From: Hypomyces perniciosus
Taxonomy: Eukaryota > Ascomycota > Sordariomycetes > Hypocreales > Hypocreaceae
Assembly: GCA_008477525.1 (NCBI GenBank)
Contig: SPDT01000007.1
Span: 3,596,001-3,660,000 of the forward strand
Reading direction: 5' to 3'
DNA length: 64,000 bases
Shown here: in pieces, positions 13,101 through 25,991 of the stretch
Layout: the number at the start of each line of letters is the position of its first letter
Position numbering within the stretch: the stretch's first letter is position 1
Notes under the pieces: generated by a model
The model's input: the letters and a program-made list of their open reading frames with translations, nothing else
Told to the model about the DNA's origin: nothing
Database searches by the model: none
Translations under genes and position numbers: made by a program

Positions 13101-15148
13101 TGCCAACGACTATGCCCAGGTGCTACTCCCTGCACACAATCTTCAGGGATTTTGCGATCGTTGTGGTCGCAGTCGCAACTTTCATGACGCCAGCGAAAAG
13201 AACTATCACGACCGCCAGTGTAGGCAGGATATCTACAATGGGGCCAAGTGCAAATACTGCGCGTTATGTGGTCAACACCACTGGCTGACTGAGCAAGATG
13301 CAATTAGGAGCGGCATGTCCCCTGGGCAGCAGGCGTCCTGCAGTCATGGTATCAATAACACCGTTGGTTATTATTGTAATTTATGCGGCTTCGACACGAG
13401 TCTTGTGTCCCCCGAGGGACGTGATAAACACCGGGAAGCTTGCAAAGGATTTTCCTCGGAGGCAGGCAGCTTCTGTTGCTATTGTGGCATTGCTTTCGAG
13501 AACAACAAGACTCAAATCGACAAGAACAAGAACTTTGAGCATATGAAGGAGTGTTTTGGACACATTGGAGCCAACAGTGGGCTTAGGTCGCCCCATCAAA
13601 CCGCCTTTGAACAACAACAGCAATGGTTACGGACACAAATGGCCAATTTTGGGCTAGGTGCTTTGCAGCAAGGTCAAACACAGGTGGGATCATCGCAGAA
13701 AGCTGTCGATATGCAGAATCCAAGAACACCGAACAAGGAACCGCAGATGCCCACCCCCCCAAGAAGTGATCGAGATCATATTGTGCCACTGCCCCTGAAA
13801 GAGAACGAAGCTGCGAAAAAACCCCAGGCTTCGAAGAAGGGCAAGGCTCCAGAGAATCGCAAACCACGGGCCGGGACCGGCGCGCCAAAGAGTGCCGAAA
13901 ACCCACGAAATGAAGTGGAAGTGTTGAGAGAAAGTCCTAAGCCGATTGACAAACCTGTTGACAGCGCGGTGAAGACTGGACCATCAGCAAAAACCAAAGC
14001 TGGAGGTCGTGCCAAAGCCAAGCCTGCAAGGAAACCTCGCCAACGTTCTGAGAGTCCTGAGGCTGCAGAGCCCTCAGAATATACCGACAGTTCGGACGAA
14101 GACGACGATGACGAGGAATTCTCAGATTACGAATCGGGAGACGATACTACCACTAAACGCGGCAGAGGACGACGCCGGAAGCGTATAAAGGATCGAGACG
14201 GTGTATATCGAGATGACGGCCAGGATCAGGATGACGATGAGCCGAGCGGGGATGAACAAGTAGCTGACAAACCTCGCCGACGCTCCAGGTCGCCAAACTG
14301 GATCAGAAAGTTGGGACCAGAGGATCCAAACTTCGACCCTCGTGGTGGAGATTATTACTGCTCAAGGTGCTTCCGCAAAGCACCAAAGAAGGCACATAAA
14401 CGAGATCGTTCTCCTCTGGGAATCCGGAAAGAAAATGAGGTACGCTAAATCCCATACACGTGTGTACAAGACACGCAACACTAACAGACTCAAATAGCTT
14501 CACGCCGATCAGGGCCGCTGTTGTAAGATCCGGAACGGCATTGGCTCCGCTAAGAAACTTCCAAACCGCAGTGGCTGGATCCCAGCAAAGGATATGCCAA
14601 AGCCCTTGGGGACCCTCAAGAAGAAGTTCTTGAAGAAGTATCCCGCGTATACTCGCACCATATATCCCCTTGACGATTCCAATCTTACTGGGACGTACTG
14701 GCGCGCTGATCCCAACAACGACGTCAACTCTGAGTGGTGGGACATACCCTGGCCGCCTTACCGAGGCCGGCCCCCGTTCCCAGGCGACTGGCTCGCCCCT
14801 GATACACCAGATGATCCTATGGTGGCTTTCAGACGTCGTGCGTCTTTCAAGCTCCGAGCTGAGCATGACCCTACGTATCGATACGCCAGCGAGGAGGAAT
14901 CGCCCGATGAAGAAGAGGGAGTTCCGGAAACAGAGGGCGATCCAGCCAAGAAGAAGAGGAAGAGGACCTCGACTTTGAAGAAACCTACCAATCCTTTACC
15001 ATTAGCGGCTCGAATCACTAAACCAGGTGAAACCGCGTCAACTGCTACGAATGTAGGAAGACAAGCGGCTGGGAAACCGGGAAGTAAGTTGAGTACCGCT
15101 GGAAGTAGAAAGTCTACAAGGAAACGACAGAAGACGGTACATGAGTAG
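10184..15148 (+). CDS. Large nuclear-type protein with Cys/His-rich zinc-binding regions, function unknown
   Basis: Three exons (10184-10691, 10745-14439, 14498-15148) join in phase across short introns of 53 and 58 nt (GTAAGT/GAGCAG and GTACGC/AAATAG, the second with a CTAACAG branch site) to give 1617 residues. The first ATG is at 10184; an in-frame TTG lies just upstream. Acidic tracts lie near residues 198-227 and again near 1290-1310. About 855-915 holds C2H2-like pairs (CSYEGCDFTH..HLQLRH, CPWCDD..HLRTKH). About 970-1107 is a dense Cys/His region with repeated CxxC pairs (CDRCGR, CKYCALCG, CNLCGF, CCYCG). Another CSRC pair sits near 1370, next to Lys/Arg-rich sequence, and the last 70 residues are basic. 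It probably binds DNA, RNA or chromatin in the nucleus. I do not recognise a named family for the first 850 residues. Confidence 0.85.
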
Positions 15149-15504
15149 TTCGATGGTTCTTGATTTGGGCAGAGTGTCGTATTTATTGGCGAAATGTCTG
15201 GCGTCTGGTAGTGCTTTGACAATGGGTAGAAATGATTGATGCTAAAAAGTTACTTGATGTTATGTTTATCTTGCAAATGTATTGATCGAATTGACCATGC
15301 TATTTATTACTTTCTGCTTCGCTAGAGCCATATAGAGTTCTCCCTTCAACACCATGTCCGCGATCTATCTGTTTCATGGCGCCTCTAGCTGCCATATTAA
15401 TATCCCGTGAGTTTTTTACAAGTTCCCAGACCCGTCCCATAACAAACCCCCCAAAACTTGGAATCAATTTTGCTCTTCCCCATTATTAGCCCCAACACAA
15501 ATGA
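15149..15504. other. Convergent 3' intergenic region
   Basis: About 350 bp between the stops of the zinc-finger gene and MSH6. No coding or structural signal was seen; presumed 3' untranslated regions. Confidence 0.45.
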
Positions 15505-18500
15505 TCACAGGCTCTCAATAGCCTTTAGCAGAACATCAACTCCCATCTCGCCAATATCACCTTTGTTCCCCAACAATGAGCCAACATCACTGAGGATACC
15601 CAAAGGAATATAGCAGCCTGTCTTCGCCTTGTCCAGACTGTCCTTCAACCGACTGGTATGCTCCCATTCCTTGGCAGCTACCTCTGCCCTCTTGATAACA
15701 CGACTGGAGATACCACACATGGCAGCGCAGTGCATACCGAAACTACCCTCCGCAACGCCATCCTCCAACTTGTACAGAAAAGTCACCCGTCGTTCCTCTT
15801 CATCCACATGAATTTGCATACGACGAGCACGAATCTCGGGATGGTTCTCAAATTCGGTGGCAAGCGAGTGATAGTGCGTTGCGAAGAAGCCTATGCAGCC
15901 AATATGGGTAGCCACATGGTGTAGCACAGCTTGTGCCACAGCGACACCATCGTACGAACTAGTTCCTCGCCCCAGCTCATCGAGGATGACAAGCGACCGG
16001 GGCGTAGCTTCCGAGAGAATCTTCTTTGTTTCCGAGAGTTCCACAAAGAAGGTGGACTGAGAGGCAAAGATATTGTCATTAGCTCCGAGGCGAGACATGA
16101 TGCGATCCACAGGAGTGAGGCGTGCAGAAACTGCGGGAACGAAACATCCAATTTGAGCCATGATGACGGCAATGCAAGACTATGGCACGTGTGAGAAAAC
16201 ATCTTCGTTAGGGAGGAGAAAAGTTGAGGTAACGTACCATTCTGAGAATTGTCGATTTTCCGGCTGCGTTGGCTCCAGTCAAAAGATTGATCTTGGCCTG
16301 GTCGCCACCCAGTTTAATGTCATTGGGAATGAAGTCATTAACCGTGTTTATCATGCATGGATGCCGCAACTCATCGAACTCCATAAAACCACGCTCCTCG
16401 TCAACAAACTGTGGCCGGCAACTTGGCTCGCCCAGAGACGACGATGCTTTGGCAAGACTAACGAGACAGTCAAGTTGAGAAATGATCTGAATAGCCCGTA
16501 ACCAAGTTTGATAGTCAACATCAAACTTCTTAAAGAAGCGCTGCGCGACTTCTCTAACAAGCTGAGAGTGCGTTTCTTCCGCCTCCTGGAGCTCCCGAAC
16601 GAGCCCTGTGAGTTGGGGAAAATACCATCGCTTGACATCCTTGGTGGCAGACATCTGGCGCCAGGTTGAAGGGATCTTGGCACTCTTTGGTGTTTCCATC
16701 TGGTAGATTTCCTTGCCGACATCGGTATACTTGAGAGTCTTGCACTTGAGCTCTGTCTTCTTCTCGACCAGCAAGTCATTCAGCTGCTCCTTGATCTCGT
16801 CAATACGAGCCAAGCTGGTATCAAAATCTTCATCAATACCGTGTTCGGGTATCAATAGCTTCCCGTCTCGGACCTTTTGACGGTCAAATGCTGTTTTCCA
16901 GTAGCTCAGAGGCTCCTCAAGGTCTGGCATTGATGAAATGAGTCTGTCGACAAGGCCATTCCCTCCCTTGAAGGCAGCAACAAGAGTCATGGTGTACTCA
17001 ATCTGCTCGAAACCCTCAAGCACTCGAACAAAATCCTCAGGCTTGCAAGCACCTGCATGAATGCGTGAGATGAGTCGCTCCAAATCTGGCATCTTGACGA
17101 GCTGAGATGCAAACTGCTCGCGAACAGAAGGATCCGCATTCAACATTTCGACAGCATCCAAGCGCTCATTTATCCGCTCAATGTTACAGAGTGGATGAGC
17201 CACCCACTGGCGGAACAGACGCTTGCCAAACGGAGTCACACACTTGTTAAGTAGGCTAAACAACGTTCCTTCCGAACCGCCATTAACGGTATTCGAGAAC
17301 AGCTCGAGGTTGCCCAAGGTCTGACCGTCCAAAACGAGTGTGCCATTCTTTTGAATAGGCTTGTAGGCTTCAAAACTTCCTTGTGAAAGAAGTGGCCTCT
17401 CCAACTTTAAGAATCGAAGATATGAGACAAGGCCACCAATAGCAGACATCACCAAGTCATTATCCTTGAACTCTTGGAGAGTCTCAGGCCAGACTTCTTC
17501 CTGCTCGTCCTCACCGGCAAAATACTTTGCACAATTCAACTCTCGACGGGATGTGTCTGCATCCCAAAACTCTGTCCCCGGCTTCAGGTGAGTCCAGATG
17601 GTCGTGGGACTGGTGTTAGTCTTAAGGATGCGGAGGGCTTTTGTTGACAGATGGGACTTTTCCAAGAGAAGCTCTCGTGGGCCGATTTGCGCGACGAGAG
17701 TTTCAAACTTGGTTAGATCAACATCATCGACAAACCCAGACAGGAAGAATCGGCCAGTAGCGGTATCTGTGAACGCAATTCCAAAAGCTGGCAAATCATC
17801 AACCACGGATTCCTTGATGGCAACGCAGTAGGCAGCCATATCGTCCTGGAGCATGCTTCCATCAACTAGTGTGCCTGCAGTCAAAACGCAGGCCAATTCG
17901 CGTGAAATAATCTTGTCGGCTTTTTTGCCGCTCTTGTCTTGTCGTTCCCGCATCTCCTTGCCCAGATTAGTCTCCATTTGGTCAACGCGTGCAACTTTGT
18001 ATTGCTTGGCAATGAACTGGTTGACCCAGTGGTCCAAGGAACTTTCAGGAACCCCAACCATGCGCATATTGACCCTGTCTGTCATCTTCAGGTCGAACTC
18101 CTGGTGTCCAACGGTAGCGTCGTTCTCGTAGAGCTCGTAGAACTTGCCCTTCTTGAAAAAGACAATTGTATCCCAGTGGTTCTGCTTAATTCCCCAATAC
18201 TGCTTTTCAAAAGGAGAAAACTTGTTCCATGCAATAGGTGGGATGTAAATAGTGCGCGGGTCATAGTCAGGATCTCCAGGTGCACGCTTGTCCTTGTCCC
18301 GGATGTTAGCCAGCCAAGGGTACCGCTCCTCTGGTTCTCTCGTGTGCGCCTTCTCTTTGATCTTGGGATCTTTTGCCGCTCGTTCAGTCGGCTTCACAAC
18401 AGGCTGTTTCTCTGTTGAGTCCGGGTCATAACTCCACTGCTTGGTTGTAGATGTAGCCGGAAGATCATCCATAAGCTCGTCGTCGATAGCATTTTCTGTC

Positions 18501-19306
18501 TCCTCTTTGGTTGGTGGTGAAATGTTGGTACGTTTGCGTGCTGACTGAGGCTTTGTAGGTCGCTTCCGTTTCTTGGATCGGGAGGTATCTGCGTCTGAAT
18601 CGTCTGATACGACGAAGTCATCTATATCATCTGTAACCATCGTCAGCGAACTATCATTTAAATCATGGCCAAGGAGGAGTATCACCTTCTTCTTCTTCTT
18701 GAGCAGCAGCATCACTCTCATCATAATCATCCTCATCCTTGACAACTGGTCGCGTCCTATTGCGACGTCGTGCTTGAGAGGATGTCCCGTAGCTAAAGGG
18801 CTCATCTTCGTCGGAGGACTCGGCGTAGCTGACAACCTTTTTCACCTGTGCAGGAGCATTTGTTAGCATTTTCTCGCAGAATCATTGTCAGAGAGTGTAC
18901 GCACCTTGCGTGTCGGGCTACTTGGTATCGCCTGGGCAGTTGACATTTTCTTCTTGGACGCGGTGTTGCTCGACGATGGCGGAGGGCCTCTAACACGTTT
19001 CACAGTCGACTCGGCGTTCTCTTGTGAGCTTGGAGGTTCGGGTGCGTCGCTGGAAGGTACTGGTGTTGAGAGCTTGGTGGATGGTTTCGCCTTTGGTAGA
19101 GAGTTGGCCTTTGTCTCCTTGAGGGGGGAAGAATGTTGAGGATCAGAAGTAACCCTTTCGCGAACGGCCAAGGATCCAGCAGCGGGGGAGGACTTCTGGA
19201 AAAAAGACATGATTGATTTCTGCTTGGCCGAAGATGAGACTGAAGCAGCTGGCCTGGTAGCCTTCGCTGGGGTGCGAGCAGCGCTCGCTGCCTTGTCACC
19301 TGGCAT
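15505..19306 (-). CDS. MSH6: DNA mismatch repair protein Msh6 (MutS homologue)
   Basis: Four exons on the minus strand (19306-18905, 18845-18686, 18630-16238, 16179-15505) join in phase to 1209 residues. Msh6 pairs with Msh2 in MutS-alpha, which finds base mismatches and small loops in the nucleus. QKSIMSFF near residue 30 is a PCNA-interacting box (QxxIxxFF). A long acidic, Lys-rich linker follows, then the mismatch-binding domain with the Phe-x-Glu-type wedge (FFKKGKFYELYENDA), the connector and lever regions, and the ATPase: Walker A GANAAGKST, then LDELGRGTSSYDGVAVA and FFATHYHSLA. The intron at 16180-16237 splits the conserved run just after Walker A (LRM / SCIAVIMAQIG). Length and motif order are normal. 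It diverges from DPH2. Confidence 0.96.
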
Positions 19307-20350
19307 GGCGATTTCAAGTTGCAGGCAATTAAAGAGACAGGAGAACGACAGAACGCGAACAGAACTCGGAGGATAATAACGGACGAACGTAGTGAACGAG
19401 GTCAATGGGAGATTGTGTACAGATGATTAGGATTACACATTCAGCCCAGCTTGCTGAAGACGGGATGTTGCACATGAAATATGCACGAAGCATGTCCAGC
19501 ATAATTGGACCGCGTCGCGATCGCGTCCTAGTTCCATTAATTTGGTCATTTCGCGTAAAGTGTTGCGGGATCCGGATAGCACTGTGTATTGATTGGCACT
19601 GTTTATCCCTCCAACACCACCGAACCCTTCCTCTAATTACTTTGCATTATGATTTTGGATGAAAAAATTGTATATGGAAGTTACGAGATTTTTGAATCAA
19701 TTACTCATTTCATGGGCCTTTGACGGGTTGCACATTCACTGAGTTTGATGCACACAGTATGGCGTCGCGATGATACGGGAGCTGAAGCTGCTATCGCCCG
19801 AACGCCACCAAGGTCCACACTTGATCCAGGATCCCAAGTAAAATCATTTCCAGGCAACCTGCCAGGCAACCAAGCTTTCTACTATTACTTCGTACTCCAT
19901 ACGAGGGAATACTAAGCGATTGGCCTTGGGGACCTGATCTATCAGGGCCCTTTATCCCATATTTCCAGATTTGCTTCACCTATACATAGATATCAATCAA
20001 CATTGCGATGGCCAAGCTCCAGCACTCAAATAAATCTCTTCGGATATATCAAAGCTGGTTTTGGATAAAAAATCATTGGTTTCCCATATCTTAAGGCCAA
20101 TCAATCTATAACGTGGGGTTTCCAGTGTGTGAACAGACGCTCTATAATTCACACCACCTCGACAGAGAGTAGAGTACACATATATGCGAACAATTGACAC
20201 CACTACCCCGCCATCACACAGTGCAATTACCCCTCCAAAGATAGATTCCAACGATGACCAATTCTGAATTTTCCTCCCCTCTATTCGCTGATATTTTTCG
20301 TCTTCGAGTCAGATGGTTGAATGCCAGAAGCTCACCAATATTGATTAATC
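19307..20350. promoter_or_regulatory. Divergent promoter region of MSH6 and DPH2
   Basis: A 1.04-kb interval between the two divergent start codons. It must contain both promoters, but I cannot point to a defined operator. No other coding region is supported. Confidence 0.4.
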
Positions 20351-21949
20351 ATGTCTAGCGATCTCGCAGCAGCGCCGGTGCTGTCAACACCAGACGACCA
20401 CATCCTTGAAGTCCCCACGCAGGCCGAGACCAAGTCTACCCTCTCCGAAGATGCCCTGAGAACAACGTACGAGATCCCTCGCACCGCAGCTGAGATTCGC
20501 GAAGGCGGATGGAGGAGAATTGCGCTACAATTTCCAGACCACATGCTGGTCGATGCGCCCAGGGTAGTGGAAGTCCTGAAACAGGAACTCGCTGAACCAG
20601 AGGACGCATCAAAGACAAGGAGGATATGCATCCTGGCAGACACCAGTTATAGCGCCTGTTGCGTTGACGAGATAGCGGCCGAACATACAGATGCAGATGT
20701 AGTGGTACATTACGGAAGGACATGTCTGAGTCCAACGAGTCGGCTGCCCGTCATTTACGTATACACGTCACAGGAGCTGGACCATGAATCAGTGATCGAG
20801 GAGTTCACAAAGGAGTTTGGGGACAAGGAAACTAGGGTAGTGATCATGGCGGATTTGGTATATCAGAGCCATGTGGATCCAATCACCAAGGCTCTAAAAG
20901 ACAGAGGGTACGGGAACGTGATTGCCACAGAAGTTGTGAGGAACCCGAGTGGCGTCATACCGAACAGGAGGATAGCAGCAGACGAGGAAATGGACGAAGA
21001 ATTGCTGAAATCCCATGTCCTTTTCCATATCTCCGACCCACCCTCTTCTCTTCTCCTCGTTCTGCAGTCTCGATTCACCTCCCTGCACGTCCTATCGGTA
21101 CCCTCACCATCTTCCCCGACTCTTGACAACCCAACCTTCCGAACTGCAGGTCTCCTGCGCCGACGATTCGCTCGTGTCCTCTCTCTAGCCTCAGCAGGCG
21201 TCATCGGCATTCTTGTTAACACCCTGTCTGTTTCCAACTACCTCTCATCCATCGATTTGTTGCGACGTAAAATCGCCAAGGCGGGCAAGAAGAGTTATAC
21301 CGTCGTGGTGGGCAAGCTCAACCCGGCCAAGTTGGCCAACTTTGCTGAAATAGAGGGATGGGTTGTTGTGGGGTGCTGGGAAAGCGGGTTGATCGAAGAT
21401 GATGCTGGATACTGGCGACCAGTCATTACGCCATTTGAGGTGGAGGTAGCACTGATGAGTGAGGAAGAGAGGATATGGGGTGGGGAGTGGTGGGGAGGTA
21501 TCGAGAAACTCAAGCTTCAGGATGACGAGAGCAAGGAATCAGGGATCAAGGAAGGACAATATGGAGAGGATGAAGCCACGGGGGACAATGTCGAGGATGG
21601 CGTTGATGGGGATGAATCCTTACCTCCCGTGTTCGACTTACGCACGGGCAAGCTCGTCAGCCATAGCAGGCCGATCCAGCTTACGCTCGGTAGCTCCTCT
21701 GAGAGCAAGACGGCTAATGACGATGGCAAACCCCGGTCGTCTGAGGCCTTGGTGAAAAGGGCCGTTGCTGGTGAATTGGCAAGCATAAATGGCGTGGCAA
21801 GCCCTGGAGCTGAGTACCTACGATCACAGCGGACGTGGCAGGGTCTTGGCACCGATTTCGACCAGGAGGCGAGTACCTTGATAGAGGAAGGGAGAAGCGG
21901 CATCGCAAGGGGATACCAGGTTGGAGAAGAGGTGCAGCAGAGGCATTGA
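20351..21949 (+). CDS. DPH2: Diphthamide biosynthesis protein 2
   Basis: A single exon of 532 codons with its ATG at 20351. Dph2 partners with Dph1 in the iron-sulfur enzyme that moves a 3-amino-3-carboxypropyl group from S-adenosylmethionine to a histidine of elongation factor 2, the first step of diphthamide formation, in the cytosol. Family signatures are [12 protein letters not shown], then [18 protein letters not shown] with the first cluster cysteine, [12 protein letters not shown], and near residue 330-345 [27 protein letters not shown] with the conserved Cys. The tail has an acidic insert (about 390-420), then ends [13 protein letters not shown], typical of the C-terminus. Length is usual for filamentous fungi. 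Divergent from MSH6, convergent with the MARVEL gene. Confidence 0.95.
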   Translation: MSSDLAAAPVLSTPDDHILEVPTQAETKSTLSEDALRTTYEIPRTAAEIREGGWRRIALQFPDHMLVDAPRVVEVLKQELAEPEDASKTRRICILADTSYSACCVDEIAAEHTDADVVVHYGRTCLSPTSRLPVIYVYTSQELDHESVIEEFTKEFGDKETRVVIMADLVYQSHVDPITKALKDRGYGNVIATEVVRNPSGVIPNRRIAADEEMDEELLKSHVLFHISDPPSSLLLVLQSRFTSLHVLSVPSPSSPTLDNPTFRTAGLLRRRFARVLSLASAGVIGILVNTLSVSNYLSSIDLLRRKIAKAGKKSYTVVVGKLNPAKLANFAEIEGWVVVGCWESGLIEDDAGYWRPVITPFEVEVALMSEEERIWGGEWWGGIEKLKLQDDESKESGIKEGQYGEDEATGDNVEDGVDGDESLPPVFDLRTGKLVSHSRPIQLTLGSSSESKTANDDGKPRSSEALVKRAVAGELASINGVASPGAEYLRSQRTWQGLGTDFDQEASTLIEEGRSGIARGYQVGEEVQQRH

Positions 21950-22468
21950 ACAATAAATACCACGGCATATCACATCGATGATTAAAACGGAAACTGGAAT
22001 ATTGACTCGAGCCATATTTCATCCATGATAGGATGGCTTTTCTATACAACGGATATGGTTCTGGCAGCAGGTTCCTGTCAGCCAGCCTTCGGACTATATA
22101 CAACTTCGAAACAAATTACAAGTATGCGAAAAACAATCAGATGTCGCAAAATCAGCAAATATCCACCCAACCGCAATGCCATCTTTAAAACAAATAACGA
22201 GACCCAAAATGTGACGTCCCCGTCGTCACTCCATCCTTCTCATAAATCAATAATACATCTTCCTGTTACCGTTGAGCATATGGAGACCTGTCCCCGTTCA
22301 TTATACCACCTCGCCGTCTAAGATTCATTTCTACTCATAAGTTCGGTCGCCACTTTAGGGCGCCTTGCTCTCCCTTTCTTTTTCCTTTCCTTTTTTTTGG
22401 TTGATGTTCCTCTGATGTATTTCAGAGCTTGTAGCGTCGTTCATGTCGCAAAAAGGATGACCACTCGT
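21950..22468. other. Convergent 3' intergenic region
   Basis: About 520 bp between the stops of DPH2 and the MARVEL gene; AT-rich, with AATAAATA directly after the DPH2 stop as a possible polyadenylation signal. Nothing else seen. Confidence 0.45.
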
Positions 22469-23173
22469 TTAGACATAGACCCGGCGATGGGAGTTGTGGC
22501 TATGGCGCGAACCACCAGAGTGGCTACGGTGTCGGTGGCTATGACGCCCTGAGTGATATCCGCTGCTACTGGTGCGAACCACGCGCTCAGTGTAGACAAC
22601 CGAGTCGCCATGAGACCAAGCCGCGAAAGCCGTGATGGCGAAGAAGACGCAGTTCATGATGCCAAACGCCCACGACGCCTTGAGCATGGCGCACGGCTTA
22701 TTAACGCCCCAGCTAAAGCCGGGGATGTTGACGCCAGCAACGTTGTTGGTCCATACTTTATTCGCGGCCGGGTTCTCGCAGTCGGCGTTGGCGATTCCTC
22801 GCAGGTAATAAACGCCTGCGATGAGCGCGCCGACGAAGCAGAGGTCGACGAAGGCGACGAAGAGGGCGTTGTGCGACGAGCGGTGGTAGAGGAAGAGGGT
22901 GCAGACGGCCCAGGAGAGCGCGAGGACGGTGACGATGAAGAGAACGAGGATGGGGTCGGGCGTGAGTGCGTTCTGGCTAGAGAATATGTTGACGAACCAG
23001 GCGAGCATGCCAACCGCTGGTATCTGCGAGAGAGGGAGGCGGGTTAGCTGTCGTCGCAAACATTGTCGCACGCAGGGTTTCGCGCCTCAAGTGCGCGCAT
23101 TTTGTTTGTTGCAACTTACCAGAGTGACGATCTGAGTGATCCGGTTCCATATGAAGATCAGTGCGAACAACAT
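22469..23173 (-). CDS. MARVEL-domain integral membrane protein
   Basis: Two exons, 23173-23120 and 23023-22469, joined in phase 0 across a 96-nt intron (GTAAGT donor, CTCGCAG acceptor), give 202 residues. The first exon encodes only MLFALIFIWNRITQIVTL, the start of helix 1. Three more hydrophobic segments follow (LVLFIVTVLALSWAVCTLF; ALFVAFVDLCFVGALIAGVYYL; ASWAFGIMNCVFFAITAFAAW). The four-helix pattern with a WGVNKPCAMLKASWAFG-like loop before helix 4 matches fungal MARVEL proteins, which sit in cell membranes and are linked to membrane apposition and trafficking. The last 35 residues are an unusual His/Ser/Arg-rich tail with repeated H-S-H units that could bind metal or stay disordered. Specific role unknown. 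Confidence 0.88.
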
Positions 23174-24659
23174 TGTGGGCGACGATGTGGTGTCGGCTGG
23201 TTGAGGCACTGGTGATGGTGATGCCCAAGATAGGACCAATCTAATCAATCCAATCCAATCCAATCAGCTCCGGTCGCAGCTCAGCCAGCTAGATGTCGCA
23301 ACAGCTGCAGGAACAAGAACGAAACGGGCGTGGAAACAAAATACTGGAATGGAATGCAGGAGAGGGAAAAAAGGGCGCATTATAACTGACTATTGTATTG
23401 GATGGGCTGGGGAAAAGCGCTCCGGGGCAATTATGAGGTGGTTGGGAGGAACTATTTCTCTCTCGTCTCGTCTTGTACGAAAAGTGTGTGGCGGCGGAGG
23501 AAACACGGCCTGTCTGTTGGAGCGGGCGCGTACGAGAAACCCAATACACCCCTTAACTGTACCTGTGCCCTATGTTGAGGGGCATCGGGTAAACTGATTA
23601 TCTTGATGGAAGCTCTGCCTTATTTGCTTGTTCTCGCACCAATGGATGCATTCTCTCCAACTTGGTTAGACACGCAAGGCGAACTGACAATGGTCTATGC
23701 TTGACGACAGCGGCTTGATTAGAGTCTCAAAGTTTAGCCTAAAGCCCGCTCTCTCTCAAGAGTGGGGGCCACTTGGTTGGCGGGGCAAAGTGGCTGGATA
23801 ACGTTGCAGTCTGTAGTTAGTATCAGTAAACCCCAGTAAAACCAGTACTAGTAAAGCCCATCCAACGAATAGTTGACAGCCCGTGCCTTGCAGGAGATGG
23901 CTGGTCTTCTCTCTCTCTCTCCTTTCAGTTGCTGTGATCGCAAAAGCCTCCTGCTGGTGACGGGATCGCTACCAGGCCCATGGTAAGTATGCTGTTTCAG
24001 CATCCCAGCTCACGTACTCCGTACCTGCATAGATAGCAGATGAATACACCGCTCCTCGAGGGACAGGCTTTCCAGCGGTCAATTAGTATCATGTGTTGTT
24101 CAAACTATGCCGCCTCGTCCTACACAGGCAGACGCTGGCCACGTGTTCAGCTTTCGCAGTCGGGAGACAACAATTGGGTTCCATAAGAAATGTTCCCCTT
24201 GAAGTGTTGTACAGGGCAGCTGTACTTCATACGAATGGAGTATAGTACGGAGTACTTCGGATGTATGTCGGTGTCAAAACGCCTCGGCGACGATCACCGC
24301 TCCGACTGACCGGGGCCAACGAGGGCCGGGGCCGGGAAGCCGGGATCAGGGTTCGAGCGGCGGAAGCAGCCACGGAAGTAGCCATCTTCCAGATGACAAA
24401 ATGAACGCCGTATAAGATCCATAGTTATGCAGGGTCAATTACTCTCATTGCAATAGATTACTATCATTACGATAAATAGCTCCTATTTGTAGTACAATAC
24501 AATATAATAGTAAAAACCGTTAATACCCTGTCAGTTAACTGTCTGATGAGACGTGTATCTTTTGTGGTCCCTCTTTTTTTGTCACCCGCTTGACGAGGTA
24601 GTTGGGTCTGCTTTGGTACAAGGTGTTGGGATAGAAGACTTCGCAGGAGTTAACCTGGC
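23174..24659. other. Intergenic region at the start of the accessory block
   Basis: About 1.5 kb upstream of the MARVEL gene. It has a short TCCAA-type direct repeat near 23240-23270, and TACGGAGTA-type motifs at 24015 and 24246. No gene is supported. Confidence 0.45.
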
Positions 24660-25601
24660 ACATACGACCATGTCCATTGGAATATACGGGATCTCGTCAA
24701 GCTCTTGTCTTGAGCTTAATGTATGCCATTTTTTTGCATCCCAAGACTTCAAATTCGGAGTCACACGACTCCGTTTTTGGAGGACAATAAACCCCCGCGC
24801 TAAGCGATCCACTACCGTTAAGTCACCTGACGCACATTAAAACGGAGCTGACATTGCCACCGTTTTATACCCCAGCGGCAGTTCCGACATCGGTAATATA
24901 CTCGCAACCCGGCATTTGCAGCCTGGCTAAGCTACTAGTACCTTATGTATAATTTGTTTAACTATTTATTTTTAGCACATGTCTAGGATTTAATAAAACC
25001 GTCTTGATGTACTCCGTATAAGCAAAAAGAGAAAGAATAACAGACATGGTCCACCCCAACCTTCGGCGAGCATTAGCATACACTTGCTTATTATAACGGT
25101 CTTTACTCGTAAACCCACAATCATTCATTCTCACTACTGCTGTGGTCTTGCCATATGCTACAGCTTATTCATGGGTTGAGCGGCTAATGCGAATTGACTT
25201 GAGCGGCACTATGATTGATAAGCCGGGATACATTCGTGGAGTAGTGTCTCAACTTGACCCATCATTTAGATAGTGATTTTCAAATGCAATATATTCTCCC
25301 ACCAAATGGTCGTGAAGATAGAGGAGACATTTATATATCAGATCACGTTTATAAAGAAACTCAAAAATTCGGAAATTATAGCACGGAGCTCCCTCAGCTC
25401 CATGTTCTTCCCGGAGCACTCTTACATTCTCATACTGAGCTACTGACCGCGCCGAACCCGCTTCCTTGGGTCGCTTGGTTGGTAATCCAACTCTACCATT
25501 TCGACCTTATCGTCCAAATACCTTCGAAAAATGTCTCGCAGATCAGTCCTGATTCCACATGATGCGGAAAGCACAAGAGGTCAGCCATAGCGTCAAACCA
25601 G
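24660..25601 (+). repeat. 5S-headed dispersed repeat, copy A (internally deleted)
   Basis: The repeat opens at 24660 with ACATACGACCATG and continues through a segment that matches roughly the first 50 nt of fungal 5S rRNA (conserved pieces: ACATACGACCAT, CGGGATC-CGTC, GCTC). The sequence upstream differs from that of the other copies, so the element boundary is the 5S 5' end. After the 5S part comes an unrelated body (TTGCATCCCAAGACT, CACACGACTCCG, TAAGTCACCTGACGCA) shared with copies at 45029 and 52847. Compared with copy C, copy A lacks about 435 bp after 24937 and about 1.4 kb at 25477, and ends with the same bases (GTCAAACCAG). The 3' half of 5S, with the internal box C, is missing, so it is not a working 5S gene. 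Confidence 0.75.
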
Positions 25602-25991
25602 CTCTTAAATCTCATTAAAAAGCCATTTAAATGTACAAAGCTATCTAGCGTTAAATTAAGCGCCTTCTAAAGTATATGAGGGAGATTATCAAGTTGGAAG
25701 GTAGAAATGAATATAAGGAGGGTCAGCGACCTAATGCATATAAAATAGGTGTTGTTTATGCCTCTGTATGAAAACGTCCGACAAGAGCAATCCGACCATG
25801 GCAGAATTCTTAAGGGATCTCAATTCTGAGCGCTCCTGATAAATCCCCTCCACGTAGAATGATCGCTAGCGAGAGTCTTCTCGACTTCATCCCAATTGGT
25901 TAACATTGGGTATGAGCTGATGAAGAACCAGATGAGTATCGTGCTGGTCCAAAAAGTCACGTTGGGCTGTGTTGAAGCTTACGCACGTAGT
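25602..25991. other. Decayed sequence between repeat A and the protease gene
   Basis: About 390 bp, AT-rich. The minus strand holds a coding-like frame interrupted by stops, suggestive of an old element or gene remnant; I cannot assign it. Confidence 0.3.

Noticed and set aside
13583..14021. Antisense frames within the large zinc-finger gene
   Set aside because: Shadow frames of a strongly supported sense exon with low-complexity composition.
24660..24715. Functional 5S rRNA gene
   Set aside because: Only about the first 50 nt match; the 3' half with the conserved internal promoter box is absent in all three copies.
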